Source of the DNA: a virus
Length of the DNA stretch: 37,335 bases
Direction: 5' to 3' (one strand)
Virus record (IMG/VR): IMGVR_UViG_3300043788_000225
Span: 1-37,335 of that record
The notes beneath the pieces were generated by a model, which worked only from the letters and a program-made list of their open reading frames with translations, was not told the DNA's origin and searched no databases. The stretch's first letter is position 1, and each line of letters begins with the position of its first letter. The position numbers and the translations under genes are program-made. Of the stretch, positions 1-6,792 are shown piece after piece.

Positions 1-127
1 ACGGTCAAAGGTTCATCGTACAACCACAAAGAAGAGTTCAGGACAGGACAGAAAACAAACAACAGTTATCCACAGACCCCGGTTGTACTCAACCGGTCAC
101 CCGGTTGAACTCAACCCCCCCCCCCGG
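1..127. repeat. Terminal direct repeat, left copy (assembly overlap)
   Basis: These 127 bases are identical to the last 127 bases of the window (37209-37335), including an 11-C run. A perfect repeat of exactly 127 bases is what a de Bruijn assembler with k=127 leaves at the ends of a circular contig. It lies inside a gene that reads in frame across the junction, so it is an overlap to trim rather than a biological terminal repeat. Confidence 0.93.
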
Positions 128-416
128 TTGTACTCAACCGCATAATAAGAAAAATGCTAATAAGAAGAATTTAAATAAAAGCTCTTACGCTTCGCGTCCA
201 AAAAATCAACAGCAAGAGCAAAAGACCCATGAACCTCTTCCGGATGACCATTTCCTGAAGCACATGGAACGCAAACGTGAAAATGAGAGACCACATTCAT
301 TTTCAGACAGCATGAGGAGGGCCTCAGAGGTAAAACCACCAAGATACAGAGACTGGACTCAAGAAAGGCTGGACAGGGAAGCCCGCGAAGAAAGAGAAAA
401 ACATTCCATCCAATAA
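1..416 (+). CDS. Replication initiator, O-like: C-terminal part (gene crosses the contig ends)
   Basis: This is the continuation of the gene that begins at 36968. Joining the circle gives one open frame of 657 nt (218 aa) ending at TAA 414-416. This portion holds the end of the winged-helix domain, a proline/threonine-rich linker encoded by the iterons, and a hydrophilic, strongly charged C-terminal half rich in Lys, Arg, Glu and Gln. Lambda O protein has the same plan: the N-terminal domain binds iterons lying inside the O gene and the C-terminal half recruits the helicase complex. The helicase-recruiting role here is inference from that plan. No phage helicase gene is recognisable, so host DnaB is the likely helicase. 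An 11-C run at 115-125 lies in the coding frame. Confidence 0.8.
   Translation, partial: GQRFIVQPQRRVQDRTENKQQLSTDPGCTQPVTRLNSTPPPGCTQPHNKKNANKKNLNKSSYASRPKNQQQEQKTHEPLPDDHFLKHMERKRENERPHSFSDSMRRASEVKPPRYRDWTQERLDREAREEREKHSIQ
66..183 (+). other. Probable replication origin inside the initiator gene
   Basis: Four elements lie in order. A perfect DnaA box TTATCCACA is at 66-74. Three iterons with core GGTTGWACTCAACC are at 81-94, 103-116 and 126-139, spaced 22 and 23 bp, about two helical turns, so they face the same side of the helix. An A/T stretch at 141-180 with very few G or C follows and would serve as the unwinding element. Each iteron is a dyad with arms GGTTG and CAACC around a 4-base centre. 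The order iterons then AT-rich DNA inside the initiator gene is the lambda origin layout. Confidence 0.8.
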
Positions 417-431
417 CTAGCGGGGTAAGTG

Positions 432-875
432 ATGATTTATATTTTTTGGTTCAAGGACATGTTTGAAACAAGCGTCAATTTTCGTATCGAGGCTCAGTCG
501 TCGCTGGAGGCGATAGACATTTTTGAGAATTATTGCATAAATAATGATCAATCATTCTTGTCCTCCTGTTATTGCGCCGACATGTGGAATGGATTTCATG
601 ATGATTTTTTTGAAGATGAGTACCCAAAAGATGATGAATCTTTTGAAAAAGCCATAAGAAATATTTTTCCTGAAAAGGAATGGGCTGATATTTATCTGGA
701 AAACTTATCCCGGCTTCCGAGAGGGATTATTACAGAAAACCCTGATTTGAATATTTTTGTTCCTCTTCCATACGGCATGCGCAAATTCCTGTGGGATAAT
801 TTTTACTGCAAAGAGGACGAAAGACAGTTTGGATATATGGCTCTCTCTGACTTTCAGGAAATAAAGCGACCATAA
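432..875 (+). CDS. Hypothetical acidic protein
   Basis: A 147 aa soluble protein, not recognised. It is acidic and rich in aromatic residues (Phe, Trp, Tyr), with no signal peptide or membrane segment and scattered cysteines (Cys-x-Cys near residue 48). The ATG at 432 follows a GGGG stretch at 422-425; a GTG at 429 in the same frame is closer to that site and less likely. It starts 15 bases after the initiator stop and is followed 18 bases later by the next gene, so it belongs to the replication transcript. No function is assigned. Confidence 0.65.
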   Translation: MIYIFWFKDMFETSVNFRIEAQSSLEAIDIFENYCINNDQSFLSSCYCADMWNGFHDDFFEDEYPKDDESFEKAIRNIFPEKEWADIYLENLSRLPRGIITENPDLNIFVPLPYGMRKFLWDNFYCKEDERQFGYMALSDFQEIKRP

Positions 876-893
876 CAGGACAGGAGCCCGGTA

Positions 894-1244
894 ATGGATT
901 ACCGACCGTCAGAATCAAGGGCAACATTGGCTACAGCATTGAAAAACATGTTTTTTCCTGATCAAACATGGGGAAAATCATCCATGAAGATTGCATCACT
1001 GATATGCAAACTGGTACATGAGGCCAAAAAATGCTGGCCTCATAAGCTCGACCACGAAGCTATTGGCGAAATGCTTTCCACGTTCAGGCGAGAGGATTTA
1101 ATTGAAGCGATAGCCATGGACGACACAAGACCAATGCCAAAGACGTTCAAGAGTCTGTTGGAGCTTCCATCTCCAGCAAAGGTATTGAAGGAGATCACCG
1201 AAAAGCACAAGGAATGTGCCAATGAAGGACAAGAACGGCTTTGA
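894..1244 (+). CDS. Hypothetical protein in the replication operon
   Basis: 116 aa, mostly helical by composition, with no recognised domain. An AGGAG site at 882-886 sits 7 bases before the ATG. Its 3' end overlaps the VRR-NUC gene that follows, indicating translational coupling. Its place after an O-like initiator is where lambdoid phages keep a helicase loader (P), but it is half the size of P and no loader motif is visible, so that role is only a positional guess. Confidence 0.68.
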   Translation: MDYRPSESRATLATALKNMFFPDQTWGKSSMKIASLICKLVHEAKKCWPHKLDHEAIGEMLSTFRREDLIEAIAMDDTRPMPKTFKSLLELPSPAKVLKEITEKHKECANEGQERL

Positions 1245-1854
1245 ATTAACCCAAAAACAGCGGGAAACGTACTTTGGCTCGATTAAAATGCTTTACGGGT
1301 CTCCCAGCAAGGCCCCACAGGGGATCGTGCCACCACGGGTCTCTATGGAGGATATGGAGGTACAGCATTTTGTGCCCCCTAATGCCGCTGATCTGGTCTT
1401 TGGGTTTGTAAGCACCCATCCGGGGCTTCAGGATTCCCAAAAGGTTCCACGGAGAACAAAACCCAAGGCCATCAAGGAATGGCGCGAGCAGGCTGCCATT
1501 TATAAGTGGACACAAAAAACGCAGCTACTACGAGGGTTCGTGATGAAGTTTGACAATGAGGGGAAGCGTAGCGTGGTTCAAGCTGCCGTTGCCAAGCGCA
1601 TGGGTCTGCTTCCGGGAACCAGCGACCTGTTCATTGCCAGACCAATTGGTGGTTTCCATGGACTTTGGCTTGAAGTTAAACAGGACAGGCAATATACGGC
1701 CTCAGAGCGCGCAAAAGACACATGGAAGAGACAGGAGGCATTTCAGGCCCGCATGCGATCGGTCGGTTTTGCCACAGCCTTTTGTTTTGGTGCCGATGAT
1801 GGTATTGGGATAATAACGCGTTACCTTGATGGAACAATGAAACAACAGGATTAA
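1222..1854 (+). CDS. VRR-NUC domain nuclease
   Basis: 210 aa. The C-terminal ~90 residues carry the VRR-NUC (PD-(D/E)XK superfamily) pattern: G-x-x-P-G-T-S-D with Asp135, then a Glu-Val-Lys strand (Glu151, Lys153), then an Arg-Gln helix around 170-171 before a Val-Gly-Phe strand. These residues bind the metal and cut DNA in the family. Phage VRR-NUC proteins are thought to process replication or recombination intermediates. I chose ATG 1222 because AAGGA at 1209-1213 is 8 bases away; the in-frame GTG at 1216 is too close to that site. It overlaps the preceding gene by 23 bases. Confidence 0.85.
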   Translation: MKDKNGFELTQKQRETYFGSIKMLYGSPSKAPQGIVPPRVSMEDMEVQHFVPPNAADLVFGFVSTHPGLQDSQKVPRRTKPKAIKEWREQAAIYKWTQKTQLLRGFVMKFDNEGKRSVVQAAVAKRMGLLPGTSDLFIARPIGGFHGLWLEVKQDRQYTASERAKDTWKRQEAFQARMRSVGFATAFCFGADDGIGIITRYLDGTMKQQD

Positions 1855-1942
1855 ACCGGTAATGCCTGCTTTCCCCCCGGACAGGGTGGTATTACAGGGT
1901 TTGCCCGTCTAGCCTTGGGCGGGATTTTATGGAGACCAATGG

Positions 1943-2119
1943 ATGGCTATTGTTTCGAGATGTTGCAAAAATGATTTATACGCTGTCCATAGTGAGAATG
2001 GGTCGGGGCATTATGTCTGCAGAAAATGTGAAATGCCGTGCGAGCCATTGCTGATAAACCAGTACACCCCATTACTTTACAAGGATGACAAAGATGGCAA
2101 TGTTCAGTCCGGCACTTGA
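1943..2119 (+). CDS. Small zinc-ribbon protein
   Basis: 58 aa, with a GGAG ribosome site at 1931-1934, 8 bases before the ATG. It has Cys7-Cys8 near the N terminus and a second knuckle, Val-Cys-Arg-Lys-Cys, at 25-29 followed by Pro-Cys-Glu-Pro at 32-35. This is a common layout of tiny phage zinc-ribbon proteins. Its last 26 bases overlap the endolysin gene in another frame, so the two are probably translated together. Function unknown; the metal site is inferred from the cysteine spacing. Confidence 0.7.
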   Translation: MAIVSRCCKNDLYAVHSENGSGHYVCRKCEMPCEPLLINQYTPLLYKDDKDGNVQSGT

Positions 2120-2648
2120 GATGGTTTTGAAAAACGAAGGCGGTCTGACAGAAGCACATCCAAGCGATCCCGGTGGCATCACGAATTTCGGAATCTCACT
2201 CAGGTTCCTGAGATCCGTGATAAACCCGGCACAATATGGAATACATGATCATGAAATTGATTCAGACACGATCCGTCATCTCACCATTGCCCAGGCTGGT
2301 TTACTCTATCAGGGAGAGTTCTGGAATCACGCCCCGTTCCAGTCGATACAGGATCAGGATGTCTGCAATTATCTGTTTGATATGGGTGTTAATTTTGGTA
2401 TTTCTCCCGCGGTAAAATGTTGTCAGCGGGCAGTCTGGGCTGTGTGGAATCATTACCGTGTCTTGAGAGACGACGGCATTATGGGACACGACACCCTGAT
2501 GTGGATTGAACGCTGCAAGCCAAATGTCCTCATTGCTGCCATGCGTTCAGAGCGTGCCGGCGAGTATCGTCTGATAGCCCAGAAACATCCTGAGTCAAAC
2601 CCTGAACTTGAGGGTTGGCTGAACCGTGCGTATGAGGCTGGAAAGTAG
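2094..2648 (+). CDS. Endolysin, GH108 family N-acetylmuramidase
   Basis: 184 aa. It cuts the glycan strands of peptidoglycan for lysis. The N terminus has the GH108 signature: a helix ending in Asn-Glu-Gly-Gly with the catalytic Glu at residue 15, followed by Asp-Pro-Gly-Gly and Thr-Asn-Phe-Gly-Ile. The second half has the Phe-Asp-Met-Gly-Val-Asn-Phe-Gly motif of the linked peptidoglycan-binding domain (PG_binding_3). No signal peptide or SAR segment is visible, so export needs a holin. ATG 2094 has AAGGA (2081-2085) at 8 bases; an in-frame ATG at 2085 overlaps that site. No holin or spanin gene lies next to it. Confidence 0.93.
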   Translation: MAMFSPALEMVLKNEGGLTEAHPSDPGGITNFGISLRFLRSVINPAQYGIHDHEIDSDTIRHLTIAQAGLLYQGEFWNHAPFQSIQDQDVCNYLFDMGVNFGISPAVKCCQRAVWAVWNHYRVLRDDGIMGHDTLMWIERCKPNVLIAAMRSERAGEYRLIAQKHPESNPELEGWLNRAYEAGK

Positions 2649-2722
2649 ATATTTAGTACAGCCTGTGATTAAATTGGACCAGATGTAACAGCCAACGGAT
2701 GGCGTCAATATCCGGAGGCTGT

Positions 2723-2935
2723 ATGCTGAAATTCGAGAACAGTTCAAACGGTCGATTTTATTACCTGACCGTGCAGAAGGACATGACGGGTGCGGACGTT
2801 CTTGTTGTGGTTCGTGGTGGTAGCAGTGTGCGCGTCACCCGCACTTATGGCTTTGATAGCCCACAGGCACGCGATCAGAAGTTTAAAGAAATCGTCCAGC
2901 GACGAATCAGAAACGGGTATTCATTGGTAAGCTGA
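2723..2935 (+). CDS. Small WGR-like domain protein
   Basis: 70 aa. The chain fits the WGR fold by pattern: a Gly-Arg-Phe-Tyr-Tyr strand, a Val-Val-Val-Arg strand where WGR proteins have Trp-Gly-Arg, a Phe-x-Ser-x-x-x-Ala helix start, and a closing Ile-Arg-Asn-Gly-Tyr. The signature Trp is absent. WGR domains bind nucleic acid ends in larger proteins; stand-alone phage versions have no known role. The ATG follows GGAGG (2714-2718) at ideal distance; an in-frame ATG at 2699 has no such site. It lies just upstream of the small terminase gene. Confidence 0.6.
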   Translation: MLKFENSSNGRFYYLTVQKDMTGADVLVVVRGGSSVRVTRTYGFDSPQARDQKFKEIVQRRIRNGYSLVS

Positions 2936-2946
2936 AAGGAGTTCCC

Positions 2947-3387
2947 ATGGATGGGAAGAAGATGGGCAGACCGACAGATTACACGCCCGAACTGGCAGAC
3001 AGAATTTGCGAGCTGGTTGCTACATCAACACACGGAACAAAGAAGCTCTGCAAGCTGAATGACTGGATGCCTGATGATACTTGCATCTACAAATGGCGAT
3101 ACAGACACGAAGACTTTGCCCGCAAATACGCGGAAGCGAAGGCACGACAGGCTGATCTGCTGGCAGAAGAAATCATCGAAATTGCAGACGATGGCCTGAA
3201 CGACACATACGTTGATGACGAAGGAAACGTGAAGGTCGATACCGACATTGTGCAGCGTTCACGGCTCAGAATAGACACAAGAAAATGGTTAGCGTGCAAA
3301 CTGTTACCAAAGATTTACGGTGAGAGACAGCCACCGAAGACTGAAGATTCTGAAACTCTTATCGACAGAGTCATTGACAAGCTCTGA
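2947..3387 (+). CDS. Terminase small subunit (Sf6-like)
   Basis: 146 aa. It recognises the packaging site and hands DNA to the large subunit. The N terminus has Gly-Arg-Pro-Thr-Asp-Tyr-Thr, typical of this family, then a helix-turn-helix (residues ~15-50, with Ile-Tyr-Lys-Trp in the recognition helix). A long Ala/Glu-rich oligomerisation helix follows (Ala-Asp-Leu-Leu-Ala-Glu-Glu-Ile-Ile-Glu-Ile-Ala-Asp), and the family C-terminal motif Arg-x-Arg-x-x-x-Asp-Thr-Arg-Lys-Trp ends near Lys-Ile-Tyr-Gly. AAGGAG precedes the ATG. The gene is separated from the large subunit by a promoter, a structural gene and a terminator. Confidence 0.9.
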   Translation: MDGKKMGRPTDYTPELADRICELVATSTHGTKKLCKLNDWMPDDTCIYKWRYRHEDFARKYAEAKARQADLLAEEIIEIADDGLNDTYVDDEGNVKVDTDIVQRSRLRIDTRKWLACKLLPKIYGERQPPKTEDSETLIDRVIDKL

Positions 3388-3416
3388 TTGCTTTCGCAGA
3401 ATCGATGGCTCATAAT
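3388..3416 (+). promoter_or_regulatory. Sigma70-type promoter for the surface-protein gene
   Basis: TTGCTT at 3388-3393 and CATAAT at 3411-3416 are separated by exactly 17 bases. The -10 box is identical to that of the coat-protein promoter at 12624-12629. It lies directly after the small terminase stop and 39 bases upstream of the next start. Confidence 0.6.
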
Positions 3417-3454
3417 TTGTCATAATATTTTCAATGCCAAGGAGTGGCGCTAAT

Positions 3455-4552
3455 ATGTCAGGGATTACCCAGATTAAACGTGATCAGGCATACGAACCGT
3501 TTATTGTTCGTATTGTCTCTGAAGATACGCTCGCCGCAGTTGGTACCGCCGGCTACCTCACCGCCCAGCACGCTAATATCGTCGCCCTGAATGAAGGTGA
3601 CTGGCAGTGGGAAGTATCAGACATGGTTCTGGTATATGCCTCTGACGGTTGGGGATTCTTCCAGATTGATCCTGCCTTTGCCTCTCTGACTCCGTTTGTA
3701 TTTGGCGGCTCCGTTGTTGGTGCCCCGGTTGTTGTCGGTGACTTCGCAGTGTTCCAGTCCACCTCCGGAAACCTTGAAGACCTTGGGTATCTTCCTTCCG
3801 ACGCATCAAAGACTGTTGTTGTCATGGCAGGTTCTGCTGTGGTTTCAGGGCGTATCGCTCACTTTGTTGATACAGCCGGAACAATCGATGATACAGCAGC
3901 GGCCGTAACCAATGCAGGAAGTATATATGCGGGTCTTTCTGGCACTGCTGGCGTTATTCGCTCTTATCCTTCTGCTGCTACCTCTGGCTATCTCGGTCTG
4001 ACTGGTGTTGCCAGTGCTGGTGACTATGGCGTACAGATCAGCAATGCTTCCTTTGGTCAGGCTGCTGTTATCTCCATTCCTGATCCAGGCGCATCCACTG
4101 CAAACTTCCTGCTCGACAAGGGCAATGGTGCTGCCATTTCTGTTCTCAATCTGAAATACGGCGCAACGCCAGTGGCACAGGTTGACCCCGGTTCTTGCAC
4201 GATCAGCGCTGCTGCTGGTGCATCCAACACTGCAACAGTTACCATTCAGCTGAAAGATGGAAGCGGGACCAATCTTGCACGCAGCGTGGCATTCAAAGTG
4301 TACGCTTCATCCGCTGCTGATGGCCTGACCCTGGCAAGTGCTGCATCAACCGGATTCTCTGTGGCGTCAGGCGGCCTGAGTCTGAATAACGGTGCTGCAA
4401 TCACAACCCAGATTTCCTGTATGTCCAGTGCAACTGGTGGATGTGTGCTGAGTCTTTTGGATACTGCGAAACAGACCAGCTATCTGGTACTTGTGCTGCC
4501 AAACGGCAACAAGATTTCAGCCCAGCTGAGCTCTGGAAGCTACGGCGCCTAA
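3455..4552 (+). CDS. Virion surface/decoration protein with Ig-like C-terminal domain
   Basis: 365 aa. It is rich in Ala, Gly, Ser, Thr and Val, as usual for beta-rich virion proteins. The N-terminal ~100 residues (Gly-Thr-Ala-Gly-Tyr-Leu-Thr, then an Asp-Met-Val-Leu-Val-Tyr strand and Gly-Phe-Phe-Gln-Ile) resemble the N-terminal module of phage head-fibre or decoration proteins. The middle has low-complexity beta repeats. Residues ~250-350 look like a bacterial Ig-like domain (Cys-Thr-Ile-Ser-Ala-Ala, then Thr-Val-Thr-Ile-Gln-Leu-Lys-Asp). ATG 3455 has AAGGAG at 3439-3444. Its own promoter and downstream terminator suggest an abundant product. Exact role inferred, not proven. Confidence 0.65.
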   Translation: MSGITQIKRDQAYEPFIVRIVSEDTLAAVGTAGYLTAQHANIVALNEGDWQWEVSDMVLVYASDGWGFFQIDPAFASLTPFVFGGSVVGAPVVVGDFAVFQSTSGNLEDLGYLPSDASKTVVVMAGSAVVSGRIAHFVDTAGTIDDTAAAVTNAGSIYAGLSGTAGVIRSYPSAATSGYLGLTGVASAGDYGVQISNASFGQAAVISIPDPGASTANFLLDKGNGAAISVLNLKYGATPVAQVDPGSCTISAAAGASNTATVTIQLKDGSGTNLARSVAFKVYASSAADGLTLASAASTGFSVASGGLSLNNGAAITTQISCMSSATGGCVLSLLDTAKQTSYLVLVLPNGNKISAQLSSGSYGA

Positions 4553-4576
4553 TCGAATTTTCAAGGAGTGATAATC

Positions 4577-4819
4577 ATGGACGACGGAAAAAGCGGTGCA
4601 GTCGAGAACAAGAAAGGCCAGCACTACGTGGCTATGCCTGATTCATGGGAAGCACGAAACAATGCTGACATGAATAAGGGTATGGGCTATGAGAACATGG
4701 CTGATCTTGCCAATACTCCTCATCCTGCCACCAAGATGGAAGGTGAGAAGCGAAACAAGCAGCTTGATCCGAAAATGCCGGGCGAAAACGAATTCAACTA
4801 TAACGCCAACCGCGGCTAA
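4577..4819 (+). CDS. Small charged protein, unknown
   Basis: 80 aa, hydrophilic, rich in Asn, Lys and Asp, with no hydrophobic core segment. It resembles in style the tiny head-region proteins at 9920-11476. ATG 4577 has AAGGAG (4563-4568) at 8 bases; the in-frame GTG at 4568 lies inside that site. It shares a transcript with the surface protein upstream and is followed at once by a strong terminator. Function unknown; a minor head component is plausible. Confidence 0.7.
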   Translation: MDDGKSGAVENKKGQHYVAMPDSWEARNNADMNKGMGYENMADLANTPHPATKMEGEKRNKQLDPKMPGENEFNYNANRG

Positions 4820-4839
4820 TGATCCGGAGTTTGAGCATT

Positions 4840-4878
4840 CGTGAGTGTTCTTCTTGCGGGGAATACTCACGCTTTTTT
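4840..4878 (+). terminator. Rho-independent terminator
   Basis: CGTGAGTGTTC (4840-4850) pairs with GAATACTCACG (4861-4871), 11 pairs with one G-U wobble, closing a 10-base loop. Six T follow at 4873-4878. It closes the two-gene unit started by the promoter at 3388. Confidence 0.88.
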
Positions 4879-4905
4879 GTCAATTGTTGTTAAGGATGAT
4901 GTCAC

Positions 4906-5205
4906 ATGGAAGCAGTAAAAGTTGATCAATCAGAACGTGAAGAAGCAGTGCGCAAAGTGCTGTTTGATACATTCTGTCAGCAATACCACTCACTCGCTTC
5001 GTTCATTCAGAAGCTACCCATCAATCATGAAATGAAAAGCAAGATCGCATTCTTCATGGACTCAGGTTTCCTGTGGACCAAAGAGGCATTTGTGCTGCAG
5101 GAAATTGAATTGCAGCGTGCGTCTCTCGCAGCTGTGCCGCCAGTAGAAACACCTGCTGTTGCAGACACAGCGGCCGCTTCCGAGAAGACTGCCGAAACAG
5201 CATAA
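4906..5205 (+). CDS. Hypothetical helical protein before the large terminase
   Basis: 99 aa. The N-terminal ~65 residues are helical, with Leu-Pro-Ile-Asn-His-Glu-Met-Lys-Ser-Lys and then Ser-Gly-Phe-Leu-Trp-Thr-Lys-Glu-Ala, and the C terminus is an Ala/Pro/Thr-rich tail. The pattern of polar residues followed by an x-Leu-Trp-x-x-x-Ala helix faintly recalls the helical hairpin of Acb2/Tad1 proteins, but the match is weak. It ends 9 bases before the large terminase start. Function unknown. Confidence 0.6.
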   Translation: MEAVKVDQSEREEAVRKVLFDTFCQQYHSLASFIQKLPINHEMKSKIAFFMDSGFLWTKEAFVLQEIELQRASLAAVPPVETPAVADTAAASEKTAETA

Positions 5206-5214
5206 CTCCAGCCC

Positions 5215-6741
5215 ATGATCACGGACGATCAACTGGATACGTTGAGGGACTTCAGGAAGTTTGCCCCGAAGTTCCTCAACATAAGAACCAAGTCTGGTGA
5301 GCCGAAGCTGTTTACATTCAACCGGGCGCAGGAATATCTGCACCGCAGGCTGGAGGAACAGAAGAAAGCCATCGGCAAGGTTCGCGCGGTTATCCTGAAA
5401 GGTAGGCAGCAAGGATGCTCCACCTACATTCAGGCGCGTTTCTTTCATAAGGTCATTACATCTCGTGGCAAGAAAGCCTTTATTCTCACTCATGATAAAG
5501 AAGCCACCAAAAACCTGTTTGGTATGGCGCAGAGATTCTATGAAAACCTTGAACCCGGATTCATCCGAAAGCCAGATACTGCCAATGCAAAGGAAATGTA
5601 TTTCCGTGAACTGGATTCAGGGTATGCCGTCGGAACCGCTGGCAATAAGTCAGTTGGGCGATCCCAGACAATTCAGTTAATGCATGCCTCGGAAGTTGCT
5701 TACTGGGCGTTTGCCGAAGAGCACTCCAAGGGTATATTGCAGGCAGTCAGCAATGAGCCGGGCACTGAAATCCTGATGGAAAGCACAGCCAACGGAATAG
5801 GGAATTACTTTCACCAGCGCTGGTTGAGCGCACAGACCGAAGACAATGAGTATCAGGCGATATTTCTGCCGTGGTACTGGCAGGATGAATACACCTACTC
5901 TGCCGAGAACTTTGGCCTGACAGACGAAGAGCAGCACCTGTACGAGCTCTATTCAAAGAATGGCCTTACGCGAGAGCATCTTGCGTGGCGCAGACTGAAG
6001 ATTAAGGAGTTCTCAAAGGATTACGATGCTGGACGTGAGCACTTCAATGTTGAATATCCCATGTCGGCCAACGAAGCATTCAAGAATCCTATCAGCAATG
6101 TGTTCATACGATCCAAATACGTTGAGTCAGCGCGCAAGGCTGATGTTGAGACGCCGGATGGCAATTTGATCATTGGCGTTGATGTGGCTATCAGTGACCG
6201 TGACAGGACGGCGATCATCCGGCGTAAAGGCCGATATTGCTACAATCTTGAACGATTCTCGAACTACAATACAATGGAGACCGTTGGGAGACTGAAGCGT
6301 GTCATTACGGAAGAGAAGCCCACGAAGGTTTACATTGACTGCATTGGCGTTGGTGCTGGCGTTGTGGATCGCCTTCAGGAAATGGGCTTTGATATGGTCG
6401 AAGGAGTCAATGTCGCCCGGTCAGCCAATGACAAGGAGCGATTCAAGAATCTGCGGGCAGAGCTCTGGTCTGACATGAGAGACTGGTTATATGGTGAAAT
6501 GCCTGTACAGATTCCGGACAGTGATGAATTGCATGGTGAATTGTGCTCTCTGGGGTTCAAGGAGAATTCCAGCGGCCAGTTGCAGATTGAAAGCAAGGAC
6601 GATCTTCGTGCGAGAGGTTTGCCAAGCCCGGACGGTGCGGATGCCCTCAGCCTGACGTTCTTTGGTGGATTTTATGGAGGCGTTGCCGGAAATATACAGG
6701 TTCCGAGACTGAATGCATGGGAAAGGTCGATGTTTCGGTAG
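5215..6741 (+). CDS. Terminase large subunit
   Basis: 508 aa, the usual length. The motor ATPase pumps DNA into the procapsid and the nuclease cuts the concatemer after a headful. Visible motifs: a Walker A variant Lys-Gly-Arg-Gln-Gly-type loop at 62-70 (ending Gly-Cys-Ser-Thr), Walker B strand Ile-Gln-Leu-Met-His-Ala-Ser-Glu at 153-160, coupling motif Ser-Thr-Ala-Asn-Gly at 190-194, and RNase H-like nuclease acids Asp323 (Gly-Val-Asp-Val-Ala), Asp375 (Tyr-Ile-Asp) and Asp473/Asp476 (Ser-Pro-Asp-Gly-Ala-Asp). It sits directly before a P22-like portal, as in headful-packaging phages. The ribosome site before ATG 5215 is weak. Confidence 0.95.
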   Translation: MITDDQLDTLRDFRKFAPKFLNIRTKSGEPKLFTFNRAQEYLHRRLEEQKKAIGKVRAVILKGRQQGCSTYIQARFFHKVITSRGKKAFILTHDKEATKNLFGMAQRFYENLEPGFIRKPDTANAKEMYFRELDSGYAVGTAGNKSVGRSQTIQLMHASEVAYWAFAEEHSKGILQAVSNEPGTEILMESTANGIGNYFHQRWLSAQTEDNEYQAIFLPWYWQDEYTYSAENFGLTDEEQHLYELYSKNGLTREHLAWRRLKIKEFSKDYDAGREHFNVEYPMSANEAFKNPISNVFIRSKYVESARKADVETPDGNLIIGVDVAISDRDRTAIIRRKGRYCYNLERFSNYNTMETVGRLKRVITEEKPTKVYIDCIGVGAGVVDRLQEMGFDMVEGVNVARSANDKERFKNLRAELWSDMRDWLYGEMPVQIPDSDELHGELCSLGFKENSSGQLQIESKDDLRARGLPSPDGADALSLTFFGGFYGGVAGNIQVPRLNAWERSMFR

Positions 6742-6792
6742 TCTGGCAAAGCGTTTAGAATGTAACAGGAATTGATCCAAGGATGGATTAAA

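Noticed and set aside
1-127. The 127-base end repeat as a true terminal repeat of the virion DNA
   Set aside because: It lies in the middle of a coding frame that needs only one copy, its length equals a standard k-mer, and P22-type portal and terminase genes point to headful packaging.
1903-1920. GCCC/GGGC hairpin before the zinc-ribbon gene as a terminator
   Set aside because: Only four pairs, and G residues rather than a T run follow directly; too weak to call.
4906-5205. The gene before the large terminase as a second Acb2-type sponge
   Set aside because: The helix pattern is only loosely similar, the protein has a long Ala/Pro tail, and the late position does not fit an anti-defence gene.
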